A stretch of 64,000 bases of DNA from Massilia kyonggiensis. GTDB taxonomy: Bacteria; Pseudomonadota; Gammaproteobacteria; Burkholderiales; Burkholderiaceae_D. How positions within the stretch are numbered: the first letter of the stretch is position 1; each line of letters begins with the position of its first letter. Below are positions 1 to 10,374 of this stretch, piece after piece. Under the pieces are notes generated by a model that searched no databases, was not told the origin of the DNA, and saw only the letters and a program-made list of their open reading frames with translations. Made by a program: the position numbers and the translations under genes. Where the stretch lies: NCBI RefSeq assembly GCF_024756235.1, contig NZ_JANUGY010000005.1:186001-250000 (forward strand), in the 5' to 3' direction.

Positions 1-2184
1 GGTTCGATCAAGGTGGCGGACCGCGACCGTTTCGACTGGGCCAACGCGGACTGGCGTTCGCGCGGCGGTAACAACATCCGCCTGGGCGTGCCCAACGGCC
101 TGAACTCGCGCCTGACCGCGACCAACAGCCCGTTCCTGTACAACCCGGCAGGCACCGGCGGCGTCAACAATCCGGCGAACTTCCAGTTCCTGGATCCGAC
201 CAAGTGCAACTACAACCTGTACATGAGCGGCGGTTGCGCAATCCGCGACGACAAGACGAACATCCAGCCGCAGACCGAGAACATCAACCTGCTGGTCGGC
301 ATGACCAAGAAGCTGAACCAGGACTGGGAACTGGCGTTCAAGGGCTCGATGTTCCAGCGTAACAGCGTGAACAACCGCGGCAGCTACCTGTCGGCGTACT
401 CGCCGACCACGTTCGGCGGCAACAACTCGCTGAACAATGGCGTCGTCGTCGGCGGCAACGGCCGTGTGCCGAGCACCCTGATCCCGACCACCGCGTCGTT
501 CAACCAGCTGGGCGCTCCGGCCCGCCTGTACGGCTACATCCCGGGCACCGATCCGTTCGCGACCCAGGACAACACCGCGACCACGACCCGCTTCGCGCTC
601 GACCTGCACGGCAGCGCCTACGGCTGGGACGTGAACGTCGCCGGCGGCATCACCAAGGTCAAGACCGACATCGACTACAGCGGCTACATCGACCGCGCCG
701 CCCTGTACAACGCGATCTTCAACGGCAGCTGGAACCCGGTCGGCGGCAACTCGCCGGCACTGCTCGAAACGGTGTCGCCGCACTTCTCGAACACCCTCGA
801 GTCGAAGCTGAACTACTTCGACGCCGTCGGTTCGCGCGAGCTGATGCAACTGGGCGCCGGTCCGCTGGCCCTGGCAGCCGGCCTGCACTACCACAAGCGC
901 ACCCAGAACTCGCCGGCGGCCAGCCTGACGCGGAACGGCCAGGTGGCACAGACCACGGCATTCGTGATCGGCGACGAGACCAACACCGCGGCCTTCGCCG
1001 AACTGCAGGCGACCCCGATCAAGAACCTCGAACTGCACGCTTCGGGCCGTTACGATCACTACGAGAACTTCAACAAGTTCACGCCGGCCGCGAGCTTCAA
1101 GTGGACGCCGTCGAGCATGATCGGCGTGCGCGGTACCTACGCCAAGGGCTTCCGCGCGCCGAACCCGGCCGAGGTGGGCAATGCCGGTTCGTTCTTCACC
1201 TTCAACGGTATCGACGACCCGATCCTGTGCAAGAACGGCGATCCGAAAACCGCGGGCAACGTCCCGACCGCGTGCGGCCTGAACCCGCCGTACGTCCAGC
1301 TGACCACGCCGTCGCTGTCGCCCGAGAAGTCGACGTCCTATACCCTGGGCGTGATCCTGGAGCCGGTGCGTGGCCTGAACGCCACCCTCGACTACTACAA
1401 CATCAAGGTCACCAACCAGATCGTGTCGGCCGCCGGTAACGATCCGAGCTACGTCCCGGCATTCGTGCGTGGCCCGATCACCCCGCTGGACATCGCCAAC
1501 GGCGACGGTACCACCACCGTCGGCACCCCGTCGGTCGGCCCGATCATCTACGCGACCTCGCCGTACGTGAACCTGGGCGGTACCAAGACGAGCGGTATCG
1601 AAGCGGACATCGGCTACCGCTGGCGCCTGCCGGGTGACTACGGCACCCTGAAGGCGAACCTGAGCGCGGCGCACACCTTCAGCTACCTGACGGAAGCCGC
1701 CGGCGGCGTGAGCTACCAGCTGGCCGGCACGCAAGGTCCGTCGGCGATCTCCGGCGCGACCGGCAGCCCGAAGGACCGTGCCCAGTTCTCGCTGGCCTGG
1801 AGCCGTGGCCCGCTGGACGTGAACACGACGGTGAACTACACCAGCGACTTCTCGACCATCGACCCGTCGCTGGGCGTGAACGACTGCTCGGGTCCTGGCG
1901 GTACCAGCTTCAACGTCGGTGGCCGCGCGTACTTCCGCAACCTGCCGCAGCCTGAGTACTACTGCCACGTTGCATCGTTCACCGCGGTCAACCTGAACCT
2001 GCAGTACCGGCTGAGCCAGAACCTGACGCTGAAGGGTTCGATCCTGAACCTGTTCGACCGCCAGCCGCCGGCTGACGTGGCGACCTACGGCAACTCGGGC
2101 GCCCAGACGTCGTACAACGCCTCGCTGCACCAGGCAGGCGCCATCGGCCGCTTCTTCAGCCTGGGCCTGGCCTACACGTTCTAA
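1..2184 (+). CDS. TonB-dependent receptor, 5'-truncated by the window edge
   Basis: This is the C-terminal 727 residues of an outer-membrane TonB-dependent receptor. The reading frame is open from base 1, so the signal peptide and most or all of the plug lie outside the window. The visible part shows barrel features: alternating aromatic beta-strands, the TBDR block GTYAKGFRAPNPAEVG (about residues 376-391 of the fragment), the SLSPEKSTSYTLGV strand, and a C-terminal strand ending in FSLGLAYTF with the terminal Phe typical of BAM substrates. The substrate cannot be read from the sequence. A strong terminator follows directly. It belongs to the same broad Oar/CirA-like class as the other five receptors here but is not obviously a close duplicate of any of them. 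Confidence 0.93.
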   Translation, partial: GSIKVADRDRFDWANADWRSRGGNNIRLGVPNGLNSRLTATNSPFLYNPAGTGGVNNPANFQFLDPTKCNYNLYMSGGCAIRDDKTNIQPQTENINLLVGMTKKLNQDWELAFKGSMFQRNSVNNRGSYLSAYSPTTFGGNNSLNNGVVVGGNGRVPSTLIPTTASFNQLGAPARLYGYIPGTDPFATQDNTATTTRFALDLHGSAYGWDVNVAGGITKVKTDIDYSGYIDRAALYNAIFNGSWNPVGGNSPALLETVSPHFSNTLESKLNYFDAVGSRELMQLGAGPLALAAGLHYHKRTQNSPAASLTRNGQVAQTTAFVIGDETNTAAFAELQATPIKNLELHASGRYDHYENFNKFTPAASFKWTPSSMIGVRGTYAKGFRAPNPAEVGNAGSFFTFNGIDDPILCKNGDPKTAGNVPTACGLNPPYVQLTTPSLSPEKSTSYTLGVILEPVRGLNATLDYYNIKVTNQIVSAAGNDPSYVPAFVRGPITPLDIANGDGTTTVGTPSVGPIIYATSPYVNLGGTKTSGIEADIGYRWRLPGDYGTLKANLSAAHTFSYLTEAAGGVSYQLAGTQGPSAISGATGSPKDRAQFSLAWSRGPLDVNTTVNYTSDFSTIDPSLGVNDCSGPGGTSFNVGGRAYFRNLPQPEYYCHVASFTAVNLNLQYRLSQNLTLKGSILNLFDRQPPADVATYGNSGAQTSYNASLHQAGAIGRFFSLGLAYTF

Positions 2185-2207
2185 GTTCCAAGCGACATCG
2201 CTTCGCC

Positions 2208-2246
2208 AAAACCCGCCCGCAGCCCCGGCTGCGGGCGGGTTTTTTT
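2208..2246 (+). terminator. Rho-independent terminator after the first TBDR
   Basis: A GC-rich inverted repeat (AACCCGCCCGCAGCC paired with its complement across a very short loop) is followed by seven T residues. It lies between the receptor stop codon and the convergent rsmE stop, so it mainly ends the receptor transcript. Confidence 0.9.
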
Positions 2247-2248
2247 AT

Positions 2249-2974
2249 TCAGATTCCGTCCCAGCCGGCCGCGAGGATCGCCAGCGCGGCCAGTCCCGCC
2301 GTCTCCGTGCGCAGCACGCGCGGCCCCATCGACAGCGCCAGCGCGCCGGCGGCCCGCGCCGCGTCTTCTTCCTGGTCCGTAAAACCGCCTTCCGGACCGA
2401 CGAGCAGGGTAACGTCCTGTGCCGGCGTCGCGCGCACCCACTGTGCGAGCGACGCGTCCGCGCGCGGGGAGAGCAGGATGCGCGTGCCGGTCGCCGGCGT
2501 GGACAGCCAGCGGTTCACGTCCTGCACGGGATCGACGTCGGCCAGCCGGTTGCGTCCGCACTGCTCGGACGCGCTGACGACGACGGCCTGCCAGTGCGCC
2601 AGCCGCTTGTCGGCACGGTCGCCGGACAGCCGCACGACGGAGCGCTGCGCCGCCAGCGGGATGATGCCGGCCGCGCCCAGCTCGACGGCCTTCTCGACGA
2701 TCCAGTCCATCTTGCTGCCCTCCGGCAAACCCTGGGCGAGGGTCACGCGGAAGGGGAGTTCCACGTCGACGGCGTCGAGCGCGACGACCTCGGCGCTGGC
2801 GCGGCGTTTGCCGATCTCGGCGAGGCGCGCGCGCGCCTGGCCGCCTTCGCCATTGAACAGCACGAGCTCGTCGCCGCTCTGCTGGCGCACGACGTGCAGG
2901 TGGTGGGCGACCGCTTCCGGCAGGTCGACGACGCTGCCGGGAATGAGGGGCTGGGGGCAGTAAAAACGTGGCAT
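2249..2974 (-). CDS. rsmE: 16S rRNA (uracil-1498-N3)-methyltransferase RsmE
   Basis: RsmE is a SPOUT-superfamily enzyme that methylates U1498 of 16S rRNA using S-adenosylmethionine. The product is 241 aa, the usual family length (about 243). The N-terminal PUA-like part begins MPRFYCPQPL, matching the family start. The trefoil-knot motifs are LLVGPEGGFTDQE and, near the C terminus, GPRVLRTETAGLAAL, which form the SAM pocket and dimer interface. I chose the ATG at 2974 over a TTG three codons upstream because the family starts at this point; no strong Shine-Dalgarno is visible for either. The gene is transcribed divergently from tkt across a gap of about 120 bp. Confidence 0.95.
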   Translation of the reverse strand: MPRFYCPQPLIPGSVVDLPEAVAHHLHVVRQQSGDELVLFNGEGGQARARLAEIGKRRASAEVVALDAVDVELPFRVTLAQGLPEGSKMDWIVEKAVELGAAGIIPLAAQRSVVRLSGDRADKRLAHWQAVVVSASEQCGRNRLADVDPVQDVNRWLSTPATGTRILLSPRADASLAQWVRATPAQDVTLLVGPEGGFTDQEEDAARAAGALALSMGPRVLRTETAGLAALAILAAGWDGI

Positions 2975-3006
2975 GGATGGCAATCGGAACCGTTAACGAG
3001 CCGGCA

Positions 3007-3039
3007 TTTTAAAGCGAGGCTGTCATGCTCTGGTAAAAT
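3007..3039 (+). promoter_or_regulatory. Possible extended -10 promoter for tkt
   Basis: TGG-TAAAAT at 3031-3039 resembles an extended -10 element (TGn followed by a TATAAT-like hexamer), about 55 bp before the tkt start. No good -35 is placed at 17 bp; the nearest AT-rich stretch, TTTTAA, is too far away. A similar GTAAAATTG sequence occurs ahead of yhdP. Inference only. Confidence 0.35.
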
Positions 3040-3094
3040 ACCCGGTTAAGGCCAGCTCGTGCCACCGCTTCCCTATCCTCAGACCCACACATCC

Positions 3095-5092
3095 ATGAAA
3101 TCTCTGCAAACCACCACCCTGATGGCCAACGCAATTCGTGCGCTGGCGATGGACGCCGTCCAGAAGGCGAATTCCGGCCACCCCGGCATGCCGATGGGCA
3201 TGGCCGAGATCGCCGTCGCGCTGTGGGACGGCCACTATCGCCACAACCCGGCCAATCCGGGCTGGATGAATCGCGACCGTTTCCTGCTGTCGAACGGCCA
3301 CGGCTCGATGCTGCACTACGCGCTGCTGCACCTGTCGGGTTACGACCTGTCGATGGACGACATCCGCAACTTCCGCCAGATGCATTCGAAGACCCCGGGC
3401 CACCCGGAAGTCGGCATCACCCCGGGCGTGGAAACGACCACCGGCCCGCTGGGCCAGGGCATCGCCAACGCCGTCGGCATGGCGCTTGCCGAGTGGCTGC
3501 TGGCGAAGGAATTCAACCGTCCGGGCTTCGACATCGTCGACCACTACACGTACGCGTTCCTGGGTGACGGCTGCCTGATGGAAGGCATCTCCCACGAAGT
3601 CGCGTCGCTGGCCGGCACGTTGCGCCTGAACAAGCTGATCTGGCTGTACGACGACAACGGCATCTCGATCGACGGCAAGGTGGAAGGCTGGTTCACGGAC
3701 GACACGCCGAAGCGTTTCGAATCCTACGGCTGGAACGTGATCCCGGGCGTGGACGGCCACGACGTCGCCGCCGTCGACGCGGCCATCGCGCAGGCCAAGC
3801 AGTCGGACCGTCCGACGCTGATCTGCTGCAAGACGATCATCGGCAAGGGCTCGCCGAACCTGCAGGGCGGCGACAAGGTGCACGGCGCCGCGCTGGGCGA
3901 GAAGGAAGTTGCCGCGGTGCGCGAGCACCTGATCTGGGACGCGGTCCCGTTCGACATCCCGGCCCCGATCTACGAAGCATGGGACCAGAAGCAGAAAGGC
4001 GCCGCCGTCGAAGGCGAGTGGAACGCGCTGTTCGCCGGCTACCGCGCGCAATACCCGGAACTGGCCGCCGAATTCGAGCGCCGCATGAAGGGCGACCTGC
4101 CGGGCAAATTCGAAGAGACGCTGGCCGCCGCCATCGCGCAGACCATCGACAAGAAAGAAACCATCGCGACCCGCAAGGCGAGCCAGAACGCGATCCAGGC
4201 GCTGGCGCCGGTGCTGCCGGAATTCCTGGGCGGCTCGGCCGACCTGACCGGCTCGAACCTGACCAACTGGAAGGAATCGGTCGCTGTCCGTTCGGGCACC
4301 CCGGGCAACCACATCAACTACGGCGTGCGCGAGTTCGGCATGGCCGCCATGATGAACGGCGTCGCCCTGCACGGCGGCTTCATCCCGTTCGGCGCCACGT
4401 TCCTGACGTTCTCGGACTACAGCCGCAACGCCCTGCGCATGGCCGCGCTGATGAAGATCCGTTCGCTGTTCGTGTTCACGCACGACTCGATCGGCCTGGG
4501 CGAAGACGGCCCGACGCACCAGTCGATCGAACACGTCTCGTCGCTGCGCCTGATCCCGAACCTGGACAACTGGCGTCCGTGCGACACGACGGAATCGACC
4601 GTCGCCTGGGGCGAGGCCGTCAAGCGCAAGGATGGTCCGTCGACGCTCATTTTCTCGCGCCAGAACCTGCCGTTCATGGAGCGTGACGCGGCGACCGTCG
4701 CGAACATCGCCAAGGGCGGCTACGTGCTGCGCGATGTGGCGAATCCGGCCGCGGTCCTGATCGCGACGGGTTCGGAAGTGGAACTGGCGGTGAAAGCCGC
4801 CGAAACCCTGGCTGGCCAGGGTATCCAGGTGCGTGTGGTGTCGATGCCGTCGACCGACGTGTTCGAGCGCCAGGACGCGGCCTACAAGGCTGCCGTGCTG
4901 GGCCGCGGCATCCCGCGCGTGGCCGTCGAGGCTGGTGTGACGGACTTCTGGTACAAGTACGTCGGCCTGGAAGGTGCCGTGGTGGGCATCGATACCTTCG
5001 GCGAATCGGCTCCGGCCCCGGTGCTGTTCAAGCACTTCGGCTTCACGGTCGAGAATGTCGTCGCCAAAGTGAAATCGGTCCTCCCGGCCTGA
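3095..5092 (+). CDS. tkt: Transketolase
   Basis: Transketolase is a thiamine-diphosphate enzyme that moves two-carbon units between sugar phosphates in the non-oxidative pentose phosphate pathway. The chosen start gives 665 aa (E. coli TktA 663); an upstream GTG at 3059 would add 12 residues that look like leader sequence. Visible landmarks are [17 protein letters not shown] near the N terminus, the ThDP-binding [12 protein letters not shown] segment, DDNGISIDG, the catalytic-domain stretch [11 protein letters not shown], and [16 protein letters not shown], which lines the substrate channel. Residues [17 protein letters not shown] mark the pyrimidine domain. It precedes gap in the same direction; both act on glyceraldehyde-3-phosphate. 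Confidence 0.97.
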   Translation: MKSLQTTTLMANAIRALAMDAVQKANSGHPGMPMGMAEIAVALWDGHYRHNPANPGWMNRDRFLLSNGHGSMLHYALLHLSGYDLSMDDIRNFRQMHSKTPGHPEVGITPGVETTTGPLGQGIANAVGMALAEWLLAKEFNRPGFDIVDHYTYAFLGDGCLMEGISHEVASLAGTLRLNKLIWLYDDNGISIDGKVEGWFTDDTPKRFESYGWNVIPGVDGHDVAAVDAAIAQAKQSDRPTLICCKTIIGKGSPNLQGGDKVHGAALGEKEVAAVREHLIWDAVPFDIPAPIYEAWDQKQKGAAVEGEWNALFAGYRAQYPELAAEFERRMKGDLPGKFEETLAAAIAQTIDKKETIATRKASQNAIQALAPVLPEFLGGSADLTGSNLTNWKESVAVRSGTPGNHINYGVREFGMAAMMNGVALHGGFIPFGATFLTFSDYSRNALRMAALMKIRSLFVFTHDSIGLGEDGPTHQSIEHVSSLRLIPNLDNWRPCDTTESTVAWGEAVKRKDGPSTLIFSRQNLPFMERDAATVANIAKGGYVLRDVANPAAVLIATGSEVELAVKAAETLAGQGIQVRVVSMPSTDVFERQDAAYKAAVLGRGIPRVAVEAGVTDFWYKYVGLEGAVVGIDTFGESAPAPVLFKHFGFTVENVVAKVKSVLPA

Positions 5093-5101
5093 TGGATTGC
5101 G

Positions 5102-5129
5102 CCCGCCGGACTGTGCGTACGGCGGGTTT
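5102..5129 (+). terminator. Weak terminator-like hairpin after tkt
   Basis: CCCGCCG pairs with CGGCGGG across an 11-base loop and is followed by only three T residues. It may reduce, not block, readthrough from tkt into gap. Confidence 0.45.
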
Positions 5130-5175
5130 CACGCTATGCTTCGGTGTTAGGATTTTTTTAATCAGGAGTGAATAA

Positions 5176-6186
5176 ATGACGATCAAAGTAGCAATCAACG
5201 GTTATGGCCGTATCGGCCGCAACGTGCTGCGCGCTTTCTACGAAGGCGGCAAGAAGCAGGACATCCAGATCGTGGCGCTGAACGATCTCGGCAACGTCGA
5301 GCACAACGCCCATTTGACCCGTTACGACACGACCCACGGCAAGTTCCCGGGTACCGTCGAAGTGGACGGCGACTACATGATCGTCAACGGCGACCGCATC
5401 CGCGTGTTCGCGCAGCGCAACCCGGCCGAACTGCCGTGGGGCGAGCTGGGCGTGGATGTCGTGCTGGAGTGCACCGGCTTCTTCACCACCAAGGAAAAAG
5501 CGTCGGCCCACCTGAAAGGCGGCGCCAAGAAGGTCATCATCTCGGCACCGGGCGGCAAGGACGTCGACGCCACCATCGTGTTCGGCGTGAACCAGGACGT
5601 GCTGAAGGCCACGGACACCGTGATCTCGAACGCATCGTGCACCACCAACTGCCTGGCCCCGCTGGTCAAGCCGCTGAACGACGCCATCGGCCTGGAAAAC
5701 GGCCTGATGACCACCGTGCACGCCTACACCAACGACCAGGTCCTGACCGACGTGATGCACGAAGACCTGCGCCGCGCCCGTTCGGCCACGCAGTCGATGA
5801 TCCCGACCAAGACCGGCGCCGCCGCCGCCGTCGGCCTCGTGCTGCCGGAACTGAACGGCAAGCTGGACGGCTACGCGATCCGCGTGCCGACCATCAACGT
5901 GTCGATCGTCGACCTGTCGTTCATCGCCAAGCGCGACACGACCGTGGAAGAGATCAACAAGCTGATGAAGGACGCATCGGAAGGCGCGCTGAAAGGCATC
6001 CTGACGTACAACACCGAGCCGCTGGTGTCGGTCGACTTCAACCACAACCCGGCATCGTCGAACTTCGACGCGACCCTGACCAAGGTGTCGGGCCGCCTGG
6101 TGAAGGTGTCGTCGTGGTACGACAACGAGTGGGGCTTCAGCAACCGCATGCTGGACACCACCGTGGCGCTGATGAACGCCAAGTAA
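5176..6186 (+). CDS. gap: Glyceraldehyde-3-phosphate dehydrogenase, type I
   Basis: This is the NAD-dependent glycolytic GAPDH, converting glyceraldehyde-3-phosphate to 1,3-bisphosphoglycerate. It is 336 aa, the normal length. The Rossmann fold starts at [18 protein letters not shown], and the catalytic signature [10 protein letters not shown] places the nucleophilic Cys at residue 155. Other conserved stretches are [25 protein letters not shown] and [18 protein letters not shown] lies eight bases before the ATG, supporting the start. It may be co-transcribed with tkt through the weak hairpin between them. Confidence 0.97.
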   Translation: MTIKVAINGYGRIGRNVLRAFYEGGKKQDIQIVALNDLGNVEHNAHLTRYDTTHGKFPGTVEVDGDYMIVNGDRIRVFAQRNPAELPWGELGVDVVLECTGFFTTKEKASAHLKGGAKKVIISAPGGKDVDATIVFGVNQDVLKATDTVISNASCTTNCLAPLVKPLNDAIGLENGLMTTVHAYTNDQVLTDVMHEDLRRARSATQSMIPTKTGAAAAVGLVLPELNGKLDGYAIRVPTINVSIVDLSFIAKRDTTVEEINKLMKDASEGALKGILTYNTEPLVSVDFNHNPASSNFDATLTKVSGRLVKVSSWYDNEWGFSNRMLDTTVALMNAK

Positions 6187-6205
6187 TCGGCTTCCGCGTC
6201 AACGA

Positions 6206-6236
6206 AAAACGCTCCCCTCGGGGAGCGTTTTTTATT
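6206..6236 (+). terminator. Terminator between convergent gap and map
   Basis: ACGCTCCCC pairs with GGGGAGCGT across a two-base loop and is followed by six T residues on the plus strand; a run of A residues on the other side gives a T tail on the minus strand too. It probably serves both converging genes and slightly overlaps the map stop codon. Confidence 0.85.
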
Positions 6237-6999
6237 TGGTCTTCGGCCACGGGGTCAATATCTCGAACCCGTTCTTGGTCACCGCGATCATGTGCTCCCA
6301 CTGCGCGGACAGCGACCGGTCGCGCGTCACGACGGTCCAGCCGTCGTCCAGTTGTTCGACGTCGGCGTCGCCCAGGTTGATCATCGGTTCGACCGTGAAG
6401 GTCATGCCTTCCTTGATGAGCATGCCCGTGTTGGGGCGGCCGTAGTGCAGCACCTGCGGGTCTTCGTGATAGACCTTGCCGATGCCGTGGCCGCAGTATT
6501 CGCGCACGACGGAATAGCCCTGGGCTTCCGCCAGCTTCTGGATCGCATGGCCCACGTCGCCCAGGCGCGCGCCCGGGCGCACGGCGCGGATGCCGGCCAT
6601 CATGGCCTCGTACGTCGTGTCGACGAGTTTTTTTGCCTCCGGGCTCGGCGTGCCCACGAAGTACATGCGGCTCGTGTCGCCATGCCAGCCGTCCTTGATC
6701 ACCGTGACGTCGATGTTGACGATGTCGCCATCCTGCAGGATCTCGGCGGGGGAGGGGATGCCGTGGCAGACGACGCTGTTCACGGACGTGCACAGCGTCT
6801 TCGGGAAGCCGTGGTAGCCGACGTTGGCGGGCGTCGCCTTCTGCACCTTGCGGATGTATTCGTTGCAGCGGCGGTCGAGTTCTTCCGTGGAGACGCCGGG
6901 GACGACGTGTTCCGCGATCATTTCCAGCACCTCGGCCGCCAGGCGGCCGGAGACGCGCATCTTGGCGATATCTTTATCGGTCTTGAGTTTGATAGGCAT
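6232..6999 (-). CDS. map: Methionine aminopeptidase, type I
   Basis: Map removes the N-terminal methionine from nascent proteins using a dinuclear metal centre. The 255-aa product matches the type I bacterial enzyme (E. coli 264). Metal ligands fall in recognisable blocks: VNIDVTVIKDGWHGDTSR (two Asp), GHGIGKVYHEDPQV (His), TFTVEPMI (Glu) and the C-terminal QWEHMIAVT (Glu). The CTSVNSVVCHGIP block carries the substrate-binding His. The start MPIKLKTDKDI is at an ATG. In many bacteria map lies next to rpsB; here it stands alone between gap and a TBDR. Confidence 0.96.
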   Translation of the reverse strand: MPIKLKTDKDIAKMRVSGRLAAEVLEMIAEHVVPGVSTEELDRRCNEYIRKVQKATPANVGYHGFPKTLCTSVNSVVCHGIPSPAEILQDGDIVNIDVTVIKDGWHGDTSRMYFVGTPSPEAKKLVDTTYEAMMAGIRAVRPGARLGDVGHAIQKLAEAQGYSVVREYCGHGIGKVYHEDPQVLHYGRPNTGMLIKEGMTFTVEPMINLGDADVEQLDDGWTVVTRDRSLSAQWEHMIAVTKNGFEILTPWPKTK

Positions 7000-7044
7000 G
7001 GTTCGTTACTTTTTCATGGACCGTTCATGATAGCCGCTCGGATG

Positions 7045-7077
7045 AAAAAATGCCCGCCAGGCGAACCTGGCGGGCAT
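7045..7077 (-). terminator. Terminator of the minus-strand TBDR
   Basis: ATGCCCGCCAGG pairs perfectly with CCTGGCGGGCAT across a four-base loop. On the minus strand it is followed by six T residues, directly downstream of the receptor stop codon. Confidence 0.9.
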
Positions 7078-7099
7078 CGATCAGGCGTTCAAACGAGAA

Positions 7100-9964
<2,865 letters not shown>

Positions 9965-10374
9965 GGTTACAAAACTCCTAGGTTAGGGCACGGCGAACTG
10001 GGTAGCAGCAGCCGTGTGAGGCCGTCGCTGCGAAGCGACTGTCTTGAAAGCAATGTGGTTAACATTTTTTTTCAAGCTGGCAATGGAAGCATCCACCGTG
10101 GCAGCCTGTCAATGTTCAAGGATGCATATTTGTGGGTGTTGCGGGTTTGCGTAATTACAAGTAAATCACCGAAGTTGGGCGTATTTACGGAAACAAATGT
10201 TGTGTACTGACATGAATCTATGCCGAAAGCATCGGTTTGGGCGTAGAACCCCCTACAGATCGCCGGAATGGGTGCAACATTCTTTTACGGCAGGAATGCA
10301 CCAGATTGGGGCGAGAGCATCCGCATGCTTTTTAGACTGTTACATTTGTACAACAGGCAAAATTTCTTGAAAGG
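9965..10374. other. 410-bp intergenic region between tandem TBDRs
   Basis: No gene is visible. The region is lower in GC than its surroundings and should hold the promoter of the downstream receptor. A nested inverted repeat lies at 10044-10076: outer arms CTTGAAA / TTTCAAG enclose AATGT-GGTTA-ACATT. It could be an operator or a leader hairpin. No terminator is obvious for the receptor ending at 10375. Confidence 0.5.

Noticed and set aside
3023..5035. A 670-codon open frame on the minus strand opposite tkt
   Set aside because: It mirrors the high-GC codon bias of tkt, has no ribosome-binding site and no recognisable protein; the tkt frame is certain.
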